Assembly: GCA_946965045.2 (NCBI GenBank)
Contig: OX337229.1
Coordinates: 1 to 64,000, forward strand
From: Epithemia pelagica
Lineage: Eukaryota; Bacillariophyta; Bacillariophyceae; Surirellales; Surirellaceae
Length of the DNA stretch: 64,000 nucleotides
Reading direction: 5' to 3'
A model generated the notes under the pieces. The model did no database searches and was not told the origin of the DNA. It saw only the letters and a list, made by a program, of their open reading frames with translations. This document shows positions 1-9,033 of this stretch, one piece after another. The position numbers and the translations under genes were made by a program. The number at the start of each line of letters is the position of its first letter. The first letter of the stretch is position 1.

Positions 1-545
1 CCTAACCCTAACCCTAACCCTAACCCTAACCCTAACCCTAACCCTAACCCTAACCCTAACCCTAACCCTAACCCTAACCCTAACCCTAACCCTAACCCTA
101 ACCCTAACCCTAACCCTAACCCTAACCCTAACCCTAACCCTAACCCTAACCCTAACCCTAACCCTAACCCTAACCCTAACCCTAACCCTAACCCTAACCC
201 TAACCCTAACCCTAACCCTAACCCTAACCCTAACCCTAACCCTAACCCTAACCCTAACCCTAACCCTAACCCTAACCCTAACCCTAACCCTAACCCTAAC
301 CCTAACCCTAACCCTAACCCTAACCCTAACCCTAACCCTAACCCTAACCCTAACCCTAACCCTAACCCTAACCCTAACCCTAACCCTAACCCTAACCCTA
401 ACCCTAACCCTAACCCTAACCCTAACCCTAACCCTAACCCTAACCCTAACCCTAACCCTAACCCTAACCCTAACCCTAACCCTAACCCTAACCCTAACCC
501 TAACCCTAACCCTAACCCTAACCCTAACCCTAACCCTAACCCTAA
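1..545. repeat. Telomere array, CCCTAA repeats
   Basis: Uninterrupted perfect CCCTAA units, about 91 copies, run from the first base. The C-rich strand reads 5' to 3' at the left end, the expected orientation for a left chromosome end with a TTAGGG-type G strand. No degenerate or subtelomeric repeat separates the array from the retroelement that follows; the last CCCTAA passes straight into TGATGTGAGC. Confidence 0.97.
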
Positions 546-549
546 TGAT

Positions 550-3500
550 GTGAGCGCACGAGATTTCCTGTTCGACTGTCTTGAAAAGGGATTCAGAAGG
601 GAAGTGCAGGATCAAGCACGGGACGTCAAATCGTTCCCCAAGCTTTTCATGGTGCTCGTGAAAATAGTAACCCATGACTCACCGCAACACTGGGAACAGG
701 TGAAGAAAGATATGAGAGGATTACTCCCTCAAAAATATCCGGGCCAAGACATAATGGCACTCACCAAAGACTTCTCGCAGAAGGCGCGACCGCTGATCGC
801 CGCTGGGTTGTATGATCACACCCTGACCGCTAGCTTGATGACCAATATACTACGTGCCGAGTGGCCAGACACTCCCAAGTTTGAGCTCATGTACTTGGCC
901 AAGAATCTAAACGACACCATCATTGAAGTTCGCTTCCAGGATCGCACCACTGCTGATCTGAAAATGCGAAAAGAAAAGCTGTGGTATACCGATATCATTG
1001 AAACAGCAAACACAAAATATTTGGTTAGTGTCAAGGATGGCGAGTGGCGCCCCAAGCAGCATGCCACTGACTCCAAAGCGCCACCTACCTTGTTTGGAGC
1101 ACACAAAGCAATCGCGAAAACTACTCCGTCCCCTCGACAGAATCGCAGTAATGGCCATAAGGGTGCCATGACCCAGGCAAGCTTGAATGCCCTCATCAAT
1201 TCGCTGAAACACCCCCCTGGCCATAATCCCACCCCTTCTCCATCCACTGGACCACGCAATCCCTCGACCGGTCACCGCGACAAGGGGGGAAAGAAGAAAC
1301 CCCAACACAAAAAGAATATGACTCGAGTTGACCGTTCAAAGGTGCATCCGTGGCGGCTTGTGCCTCCGGCCTCTCATGAACCTGAATCCATGATCGTAGA
1401 CGGGGTTATGTATTATTGGTGTGCCATCTGTAAACGATGGAATGACACCCATGGGACCGCCAAGCATATTGTTGGATACAAGAAAAACAAGCACGGTACC
1501 AAGGAATCCCGAGCCCACAAGCTCGAGTTTGATGTGTCCGCTTGGAAAACGGAGTTTGATTGTTGTGTGCTTTGTCATGACCAAGACTGTAATACCAACG
1601 ACTGGAAAGATCTTCCAGATTGCATGTCTCTTGAAGAAGACGACAAAGGATATACCAATACACAGGACTTCGACTTGTGCGCCTTTGTCATGCAATGCGA
1701 CTTCATGGAAGTACACGGAACCAACATGATTCAGCACCCAGTCAACAATCCCAACTTTGATCACCACTCGGCAGACACATCCTCCCTGGAATGGTCCTCC
1801 CATTCAAATAAGGATCCTCCACAGAACCAAGAAGAAACAAATTGTTGTGTGGACCACATCACCGAAGAACGGAAAACAGAGGGAGGAACTCCTCTGGGGT
1901 TGATTGTTGGGTCTGGAGAGTCAATTGTTGCATCCGATGAGTCCTTCCCCTCTCTACCACCTCTTGTACGTCGTCATTGCTGTGAAAAGAGATGTGGCAG
2001 TGAGACAGAAGCCGAAGCAAATACATTGTATTTCGACGAATGGGAGGATATCAACTCCTGGTATGACACATCAAGCAAGAACCAAAACATGGACACGGAT
2101 CTAAGCATGGCCATCCAAACTGTTGAAGCAAACACAGCTGCACACGAAGCGAGCTTTGACAGCTCTCAACTCAACCTTGGCAGTGACGACACACATATGC
2201 GTTCCCACAACACAACAATGAGCTCGATCCTCGATACGACACAGGACAGCTCGGTTTTGAGCGATGACAATATCTCAATGACCCCTCTGAAGAACTTGCA
2301 GAGAGGAGAGATTGCAAGTGGTGAGGAACAAGAGGATAGGAAACCTGCAGCAATGCAGCCAGATATCTCACCTATCCAGATGGACCACACTTCACCTCCT
2401 CGACTCAATCTCCAACCTCGTCCTTCTGTGAGAACTTTGGAAGAATGGGCAAGAAGCTTTCAACCAGGACTACGTCCTCCTGCAACAGATCCACGGATCT
2501 CCATAGAGGAAGAAGCAGCAAAAGCAAGACGAGATGGAATGCGCTATGAGAGAGCGCAGTACACCGTTTACGCTCTGCAACACCAAGAGCCGAAACTTAC
2601 CATCGCACAGGCTTACCAAAGAGTAAAGAACGAAGAATGGTACCTTGGATGGTATTTGGATGGTACGAGGATCCCACACCACCCAAATCCAGCTCCTGTC
2701 TGGCCAGGACTCGAGATTCAATCCGATCCGCCACCTTGCCTTCTTCGGGCTCGCATTATGGAACATCGACCAATTGAACGAGGATACCATGCACAATTTG
2801 TTGCCCTTCTCAACCAAGCTCCACCACCTTTGTTCGGGAACACGCTTCTCTTCCACACCTTCTGGTGCAAGATTGTTGGATCCATCCTTAATGGCCGTGT
2901 CTTTTCCGACTGCCTCCGTTTGATTGTTGTGTCTGTTGGTAAATTGTTGCTTTCTGGCAGGGCAAATCGCTCGAAAGAGGGAGAACACCAACCTTTGTCC
3001 CCTCGACGAGCCGGTCCCAAACGCAAACGCAAATCCGTTTTCCGACCAATTCACCCTGCTCCAGTCACCAAGCGAGCACGAATGCGGACTCGACTGACAC
3101 GGGTTAACCGTCCATCCTTGCAACAACGACTTCGTCAACAACGAATCCATTCCAAGAAACGACGCAACCCACAAGAAGCATACTGTACCACACCCATAGA
3201 CCGCTATCAGAACCCCCATCGCGCCAACCATCCATCGAACCCGATGAACCATCATCGGAATAGGAACTCTAATAACCGCCCGTCGACAAATCCTGTCGAC
3301 ATCTTCAGGAACACACGATCTGCAAAGGAACGAGAAATGTTCGCTCTTGCAGCGTGCCTTGAGGGACCCACACTCTGCGATGTCTTCAGGACCTTGGGGA
3401 GCACACCACACCACCAATGGGAACAAATTACACAAGCTGGACTCCAAGCTTGCCTTCAGGATCCTCTCGCTTTACGAAGCGCCATGCCACACAATGCATC

Positions 3501-6500
3501 CTATCCAATTATTTGGGACAGCGGAGCCAGCATCTCGATCACAAACCAGACTCAAGACTTCATCGGAACAATCCAGCCCTTGCCAAACTTCAATGTAAAA
3601 GGAATCGCCAACAGGATGAAGGCAACAGGCCGAGGTTTTGTCTTATGGTCTGTGCTCGACACCGAAGGGAAGCTCAGACAGCTCAAACTCCCTGCCTTTC
3701 TTGTGCCAAAGACCAACGCAAGACTCCTGTCAACACAAAGTCTGCTCCAAACATACGACGGTGAGAAAATCATCCAAGATGGAAAGACAATGGTGCTTAC
3801 AGGAATGCCCGGTGACAAGAAACGAACGCAAATCACAATTCTCATCAATCCGTCCAACAACCTGCCCATGTCGTATGGGTACGACCACAAAGAAGTAAAG
3901 AAAAGCGCACACGCCCTCAGCTCCATCATTTCAGAAACGTCACAGCACAACATGAATTTAAGCGAAGCGCAACAAGAATTGGTACGTTGGCACAATCGCT
4001 TCGGCCACCTGTCGTTTCGAAAAGTTCAATTTGTTATGAGAACCGGAGTGCTTGCAACCAGTGAACACAAGCGTCGACTCCACATCAAAGCATCCACTCT
4101 CACGAACTTACCTCTTTGTGCAGCCTGCCAATATGGCAAACAAAAGCGAAGACCGTCACCTGGAACCACAAGTTCCATTGTGAAGGATCGCAAGGGGATA
4201 ACAAAAGCAGAAAATTTATATCCTGGACAATGTGTCAGTGTCGATCATTTCGTATGCTCTACTAAGGGAAGAAGATTCAATACTCAGGGTTCATCCGCGT
4301 CTAAGGATATGTATATGGGTGGAGCAATATTCGTAGATCACGCTTCGGGTTACACCTGGATTGGCTTTCAGAACCACTTAAATACTCATGAAACTCTACA
4401 CGTTAAAAATTCCTTCGAGTTATTCTGTAGAGACGTTGGAGTTATGCCCTCTCAGTATCTCACCGATAATGGATCGGCATTCACCTCTGCCAAATATACA
4501 GAGTCCCTACAAACTTTTGCTCAAACATACCGCTTTGCTGGAGTAGGGGCTCATCATCACGCCGGTATAGCCGAGCGGGCCATACAAACAATTATGTCTA
4601 TAGCGCGCACCATGATGCTACACGCCGCTATACATTGGCCAGAAATGGCTGATCCCTCACTATGGCCCATGGCTGTGTCCCATGCTACCTTCTTATGTAA
4701 CCATGTCCCCAACACCGCCACCGGAATAAGCCCACATGATTTATTCACTCGCACTAGATGGGAGCAGCGAAAGTTCCACGACTTACACGTGTGGGGCTGC
4801 CCTGTCTACGTACTGGACAAATCTATGTCAGATGGAAAGAAGCTACCTAGGTGGAAGCCACGTTCCACACGGTGTATACTAATGGGTTTGAGTAATCGAC
4901 ACGCAACAACTGTACCTTTAGTTTTAAACCCTTCTACAGGATATATCACACCGCAATTCCATGTGGTATTCGATGATTGGTTTTCTACAATAGCCACTTC
5001 CGTTGAGGATGTTCCAGATTTCACTAGTACTGAATGGGACCAATTATTCGGAGAATCTCGATATCAATATACTGAAGACGAAACAGAAGAAAATATGGAA
5101 TCGCCTACTGCAACTGATGAGGTCCATCGATCCAAATATGAAAATCGATTGGATCATATCCATCAATCCATGGATCGGCATATTCCCGACAATCCTTTAC
5201 CCATTCCCACTCCTCCCACTTTGCCTCCTGTTTCTTCTCACTCTGCTCCCGTAGCGGAACCGACACTGCCCTCAGAGGGAGTTCCACACACCCCTGTTGC
5301 AGCGCCCCTTCCTCAGAGGGAGAACACCGTCTTAACGCCAATCGCAGAGCAGGATCCTCCTTCACCCCCTGTTATGACCCCCTTAAAATCTGCCACTCCT
5401 AAGAGGGAACAACCTCCTCCGGAACCGACTCCACCTAGTTCTTTCAGAACTAGTCGACGCTCCGGACGAACTATCCGTCCACCGCAACGCTATGTACAGG
5501 ATGCTAACCTAGCCTCTCTAGCTCCGTCCTATCAGCCTAACGATCTGCTTTCAATGATGAAAGCGTCGATTTCCGACCCGGACACATTGAGCTATGACGA
5601 AGCAATGCGAGATAACGACATAGATAGGTGGAAAGAAGCGGCCGAAAATGAGATTAGGGAACTAGAAGGAAAAGGAACATGGACGGAAGTGCCGAAATCC
5701 GAGGCAACTACAAGAATCCTACCAGGAACATGGGTCTTTAAAAGAAAGCGCTCTCCAGATGGAGAGATAAGAAAATACAAAGCTAGGTACTGTGTACGAG
5801 GAGACCTTCAGGAAACCGAAGAAGAAAATTACTCTCCTGTTGTCAATTGGAGCACAATTCGAATAGTGCTTGTCCTTAGTCTAGTTCTAGGATGGGAGCT
5901 TGCTTGCATCGATTTCAACAATGCATTCGTGCAAGCAACACTTCATGAACCTGTCTGGATTCACCTTCCAAGAGGCTTCAGATCATCATCACCTGGAACT
6001 ATGTGCCTCAGGCTTCTTAAGAGTCTATACGGACTCTCATCCGCACCAAGACTTTGGTACGACCACCTAGTAAAGGCCCTATTGGAAGATGGTTTCCAAA
6101 TGAGTAAGCATGATAAATGTCTACTGTACAAGAAAGACATAATTATCTTTCTCTGGGTAGATGACTGTGGTGTATGTGCCCCTACAATGAAACTTGTAGA
6201 CGACCTTATTGAACGGCTAAAAGAGAAAGGACTATCTTTGCAAAAAGAAGGAAACTTCACTGATTACCTAGGGATCAATTTTGTACATGACGAAAAGACC
6301 AAGTCAATTACAATGACCCAAAAGGGCCTGATCAACAAAATAATCGAAGCTACAGGACTACAAGACTGTAAGCCCAACTGGACACCAGCCACACAACTGG
6401 CACTCGGAAGTGATCCAGATGGTGAACCTATGCAAGAAAAATGGCAATACAGGTCCATTGTCGGCATGCTACTGTACCTGGCCACTAACACGCGACCCGA

Positions 6501-7155
6501 CATAGCCTTTGCAGTTAGTCAAGTAGCAAGATTTAGTACAGCTCCGAAGAAGTCTCACGCAGCAGCAATCAAAACTATAGTCCGCTACCTAGTGCGTACT
6601 AAAGACAAGGGAACGATTTTCACCCCTACCAAAGACTTTAAGTTGGATTGTTATGTAGATGCCGATTTTGCCGGTCTACACGGACGAGAACCACAAGATA
6701 ATCCTGTAAGCGCCAAGTCCCGTACAGGATATATTCTGAGTCTTTCTGGGTGCCCTTTAATTTGGCGTTCCCAACTTCAGTCGTCAGTAGCCCTAAGTAC
6801 TCTCCAAGCCGAGTACCATGCCCTCTCACAAGCCATGCGTAGTGTTATAGCTACCCGACGTGTAGTAGAGGAATTATTGACTAATCTGGACCTTCCATTC
6901 GAAAAGCCTACAATCTACTCAGAGGTATTCGAAGATAATTCTGGTGCCTTCTATCTTGCAACAAAGCAAAGGTTGACGCCTAGAACAAAACATTTCAACA
7001 CCTACCTTCATTTCTTTTGGGAACATGTTGGCGATCACCCAGGAGGAACTAAGGTCAGCATGGTGAGCACAGAAGAACAACGAGCTGATTACTTTACAAA
7101 GTGTCAAGCACGTGACCTCTTCGAACGCTGCCGAAAACTTAACCAAGGATGGTAA
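550..7155 (+). CDS. Copia gag-pol polyprotein, 5' truncated
   Basis: Single frame of about 2,200 codons. There is no true start: the first usable codon is GTG at 550, and the frame stays open back through the telomere array. Residues counted from 550: gag capsid-like region about 20-180; a Cys/His knuckle-like CAIC...H...H near 290-310; a long low-complexity stretch to about 950; protease DSG near 989; integrase zinc motif from WHNRFGH (about 1147) to CAACQYGK (about 1190); integrase core acidic residues near 1231, 1305 and 1341; reverse transcriptase from about 1728; polymerase box WVDD at 1869-1872; RNase H with YVDADFAG (about 2035) and EDNSGAF. No stop interrupts pol, so the copy is young or was recently active. 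Stop TAA at 7153-7155. Confidence 0.9.
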   Translation: MSARDFLFDCLEKGFRREVQDQARDVKSFPKLFMVLVKIVTHDSPQHWEQVKKDMRGLLPQKYPGQDIMALTKDFSQKARPLIAAGLYDHTLTASLMTNILRAEWPDTPKFELMYLAKNLNDTIIEVRFQDRTTADLKMRKEKLWYTDIIETANTKYLVSVKDGEWRPKQHATDSKAPPTLFGAHKAIAKTTPSPRQNRSNGHKGAMTQASLNALINSLKHPPGHNPTPSPSTGPRNPSTGHRDKGGKKKPQHKKNMTRVDRSKVHPWRLVPPASHEPESMIVDGVMYYWCAICKRWNDTHGTAKHIVGYKKNKHGTKESRAHKLEFDVSAWKTEFDCCVLCHDQDCNTNDWKDLPDCMSLEEDDKGYTNTQDFDLCAFVMQCDFMEVHGTNMIQHPVNNPNFDHHSADTSSLEWSSHSNKDPPQNQEETNCCVDHITEERKTEGGTPLGLIVGSGESIVASDESFPSLPPLVRRHCCEKRCGSETEAEANTLYFDEWEDINSWYDTSSKNQNMDTDLSMAIQTVEANTAAHEASFDSSQLNLGSDDTHMRSHNTTMSSILDTTQDSSVLSDDNISMTPLKNLQRGEIASGEEQEDRKPAAMQPDISPIQMDHTSPPRLNLQPRPSVRTLEEWARSFQPGLRPPATDPRISIEEEAAKARRDGMRYERAQYTVYALQHQEPKLTIAQAYQRVKNEEWYLGWYLDGTRIPHHPNPAPVWPGLEIQSDPPPCLLRARIMEHRPIERGYHAQFVALLNQAPPPLFGNTLLFHTFWCKIVGSILNGRVFSDCLRLIVVSVGKLLLSGRANRSKEGEHQPLSPRRAGPKRKRKSVFRPIHPAPVTKRARMRTRLTRVNRPSLQQRLRQQRIHSKKRRNPQEAYCTTPIDRYQNPHRANHPSNPMNHHRNRNSNNRPSTNPVDIFRNTRSAKEREMFALAACLEGPTLCDVFRTLGSTPHHQWEQITQAGLQACLQDPLALRSAMPHNASYPIIWDSGASISITNQTQDFIGTIQPLPNFNVKGIANRMKATGRGFVLWSVLDTEGKLRQLKLPAFLVPKTNARLLSTQSLLQTYDGEKIIQDGKTMVLTGMPGDKKRTQITILINPSNNLPMSYGYDHKEVKKSAHALSSIISETSQHNMNLSEAQQELVRWHNRFGHLSFRKVQFVMRTGVLATSEHKRRLHIKASTLTNLPLCAACQYGKQKRRPSPGTTSSIVKDRKGITKAENLYPGQCVSVDHFVCSTKGRRFNTQGSSASKDMYMGGAIFVDHASGYTWIGFQNHLNTHETLHVKNSFELFCRDVGVMPSQYLTDNGSAFTSAKYTESLQTFAQTYRFAGVGAHHHAGIAERAIQTIMSIARTMMLHAAIHWPEMADPSLWPMAVSHATFLCNHVPNTATGISPHDLFTRTRWEQRKFHDLHVWGCPVYVLDKSMSDGKKLPRWKPRSTRCILMGLSNRHATTVPLVLNPSTGYITPQFHVVFDDWFSTIATSVEDVPDFTSTEWDQLFGESRYQYTEDETEENMESPTATDEVHRSKYENRLDHIHQSMDRHIPDNPLPIPTPPTLPPVSSHSAPVAEPTLPSEGVPHTPVAAPLPQRENTVLTPIAEQDPPSPPVMTPLKSATPKREQPPPEPTPPSSFRTSRRSGRTIRPPQRYVQDANLASLAPSYQPNDLLSMMKASISDPDTLSYDEAMRDNDIDRWKEAAENEIRELEGKGTWTEVPKSEATTRILPGTWVFKRKRSPDGEIRKYKARYCVRGDLQETEEENYSPVVNWSTIRIVLVLSLVLGWELACIDFNNAFVQATLHEPVWIHLPRGFRSSSPGTMCLRLLKSLYGLSSAPRLWYDHLVKALLEDGFQMSKHDKCLLYKKDIIIFLWVDDCGVCAPTMKLVDDLIERLKEKGLSLQKEGNFTDYLGINFVHDEKTKSITMTQKGLINKIIEATGLQDCKPNWTPATQLALGSDPDGEPMQEKWQYRSIVGMLLYLATNTRPDIAFAVSQVARFSTAPKKSHAAAIKTIVRYLVRTKDKGTIFTPTKDFKLDCYVDADFAGLHGREPQDNPVSAKSRTGYILSLSGCPLIWRSQLQSSVALSTLQAEYHALSQAMRSVIATRRVVEELLTNLDLPFEKPTIYSEVFEDNSGAFYLATKQRLTPRTKHFNTYLHFFWEHVGDHPGGTKVSMVSTEEQRADYFTKCQARDLFERCRKLNQGW

Positions 7156-7215
7156 CTCCTCTCTCTCTTTCTGGCCTCCGACATCTCGGGGCATATCGCA
7201 ATTTGAGAAATCACT

Positions 7216-7230
7216 CCATGAGAGGGAGAG
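7216..7230 (+). other. Putative polypurine tract
   Basis: A purine-rich run containing GAGAGGGAGAG lies about 60 bp after the pol stop and immediately before the inferred LTR start, where the primer for plus-strand DNA synthesis is expected in a copia element. Confidence 0.55.
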
Positions 7231-7944
7231 TTAAGACATAGCTATTCTACAACGTCTGTATCCGATCAACTAGTCCAGCTAGCACACCTAGTTTATCGTC
7301 CAGGTTTGAGACATCTGTTACGAACCGCTGTATGCGACACAAACCTTGACGTGTATCCAAGATTCATTACGTGTACTTAAATAGAAGTGGGCCGTTGAAC
7401 GGACAGACGGACCCGCAACAGGAATTTGTGGATAAGCATAACTATGCCCCCTACTATTCGGAAGAGATGTACGCTGGACGAGCTACACTCGGAAGTAAGG
7501 GCTACATAAATCGAGGATCGAGAAAAGAACGTGATCCTCGAGAATAGAACTTGATCTTCATCAACAGGAGATCCAACCCAAGATGGAACACATTCCTCTA
7601 TGGAGTAGAACAAGTTCTATCAGTCCCTAATCGTAGCTCCATAGTACTTGTCCACTGAAGTAAGGAATACGTTCCTCATCTACGACTAGATTTTGGGGGA
7701 TGATGGCCGAACGATCCGAGAGGAGCCAAACCATCTCAAGATGAAAAACACAATCTTTAGTTTAATCTCACTTCTTTATAAACATCCAGTTTGATAACCA
7801 AACTTGTTTTGTAACGGAGGAGTCGACCTATTACGCTGATAGAAGGTGAGGGCCCCATCGTCTATTGTGCATATAGGTTGACCTAGAGAAACTACTGTAT
7901 CTAACTCTATCGTCTAGAGTTAGCTTTTTACCCACCTTTAACTC
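7229..7944 (+). repeat. 3' LTR of the copia element (boundaries inferred)
   Basis: The roughly 715 bp after the polypurine tract is non-coding and bounded by the short inverted motifs GAGTTAA (7228-7234) and TTAACTC (7938-7944). TATA-like sequences occur near 7375 and 7770. Coding-like sequence of a different kind starts right after 7944. The ends do not show TG...CA, and there is no second LTR in the window to fix them, so both ends could move by several bases. Confidence 0.55.
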
Positions 7945-7945
7945 T

Positions 7946-8555
7946 GACCACGACAAAGAGGACAAGGACGTTACCGTGCTTTACGTGGATCGTCCTCATC
8001 TAATGTTGGGGATTCGACGCATCGAGCAACTGAATCCCTTTTTGCAGTCTAAATATCCCATTCGGCATGGAGATACCAACGAAAACAATGACGACGGCGT
8101 GCCGGCTTCTTGGTGGACGAATTCAACTCTGGATGCATCAGAACTTGTCGAAGATATCCACGATTATGACTTGGATCGGGCAGTTGTCAAGCTGCGCCTT
8201 CATGCCAAAAAGACACTGACGATTCCGCCGGAAGAAGCGACACAGTAACTTTTGGATCAAGCTCGTTCTCGTGTAGCTACAGCCGTCAAACTCATTCAAG
8301 ACCGTTCCGACAACGGCTTCAGGAAGGACGATGCGGTGGATAGTGGCAAAGAATGGACAAGCTTCCCGATACTTTTGCGTTACCTAGCTGGGCCTTACCT
8401 GATTCCGTGGCGGAAGAGTTGTATGAAGCTGCAGCGTCGACGGGCTCCGCAGGAACCATGCTGGTAGTGGGTCGCCAAGGGGGCATTTGATCGTGACAGT
8501 CCGTACCTCCCTGATTTCTTCTTGTCGGCGGGCAGAACTGCAATCAACTTACCAT
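7946..8555 (+). pseudogene. Decayed coding fragment interrupted by the retroelement
   Basis: A frame beginning at the LTR edge reads DHDKEDKDVTVLYVDRP and continues in protein-like fashion through KYPIRHGD, PASWWTNST and AVVKLRLHAKK to an in-frame TAA at 8246-8248. The same frame resumes with LLDQARSRVATAVKLI. It then appears to shift frame near 8365, where another frame gives LPSWALPDSVAEELYEAA and ends at TGA near 8490. I do not recognise the family. One stop, one frameshift and the abrupt start at the LTR suggest the 3' part of an old gene, split or truncated by the insertion. Confidence 0.5.
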
Positions 8556-9033
8556 GTGCCGACCTGCTAGTTTTTTAGCTCAACAAGTGAAGAAGCGGGA
8601 GAGAGCGACCGTAATAATTTCTGAAAAGCCATCCGTCTTACGATTCAATCGACAGGGACATTGCGGTTGTCTGTCTATCTCTCCGCCAATCGAGCTCACC
8701 CACGAACCAGCACATGTTCAGGGCGAAATAGGTTTCTTCTCGAACTTCGTTGTCGTCTCGTCGTCGTCATCATTAGCCTCGGATTTTGACACACTATTGC
8801 TGTATCTCAGTGACGAACATCACGCTTAGTAACATTCTCAAAAGGCCATTTGTGTCTCATAAGCCGAGTTGATTTCTGCAATATCGCCATGACTACCTAC
8901 GTAGTTGCAGCTTGAACAAGAAATAGCCACTGACATGGCCATAAAAGCTTGTTTGAGCATTGGTCTCTAGCACGGTCTAAGCCACAACACCTATCCTAAG
9001 TTTCTTATCTCATCTGTCCCTTGCTGATCTCTT
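8556..9033. other. Intergenic, no supported gene
   Basis: There are short frames with no recognisable domain or codon pattern. I see nothing else in this stretch. Confidence 0.6.

Larger units (their letters stand above)
546..7944 (+). mobile_element. 5'-truncated Ty1/copia LTR retrotransposon (CoDi-like)
   Basis: This element keeps most of gag, all of pol and one 3' LTR. Its 5' LTR, primer-binding site and probably the first part of gag are missing, because the telomere array starts inside the gag frame. The pol order is protease, integrase, reverse transcriptase, RNase H, which is the copia order. Length and single-ORF layout resemble the copia elements known from diatom genomes (CoDi groups); that subgroup assignment is inference. 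Without a 5' LTR it cannot make a normal full-length transcript and should be non-autonomous. Confidence 0.9.

Noticed and set aside
2470-3447. Minus-strand frame of 325 codons inside the retroelement
   Set aside because: It lies opposite the uninterrupted gag-pol frame, has no domain, and is explained by composition.
8554-8829. 91-codon plus frame after the decayed fragment
   Set aside because: No domain, no signal peptide, and it ends in low-complexity Ser. I treat it as chance.
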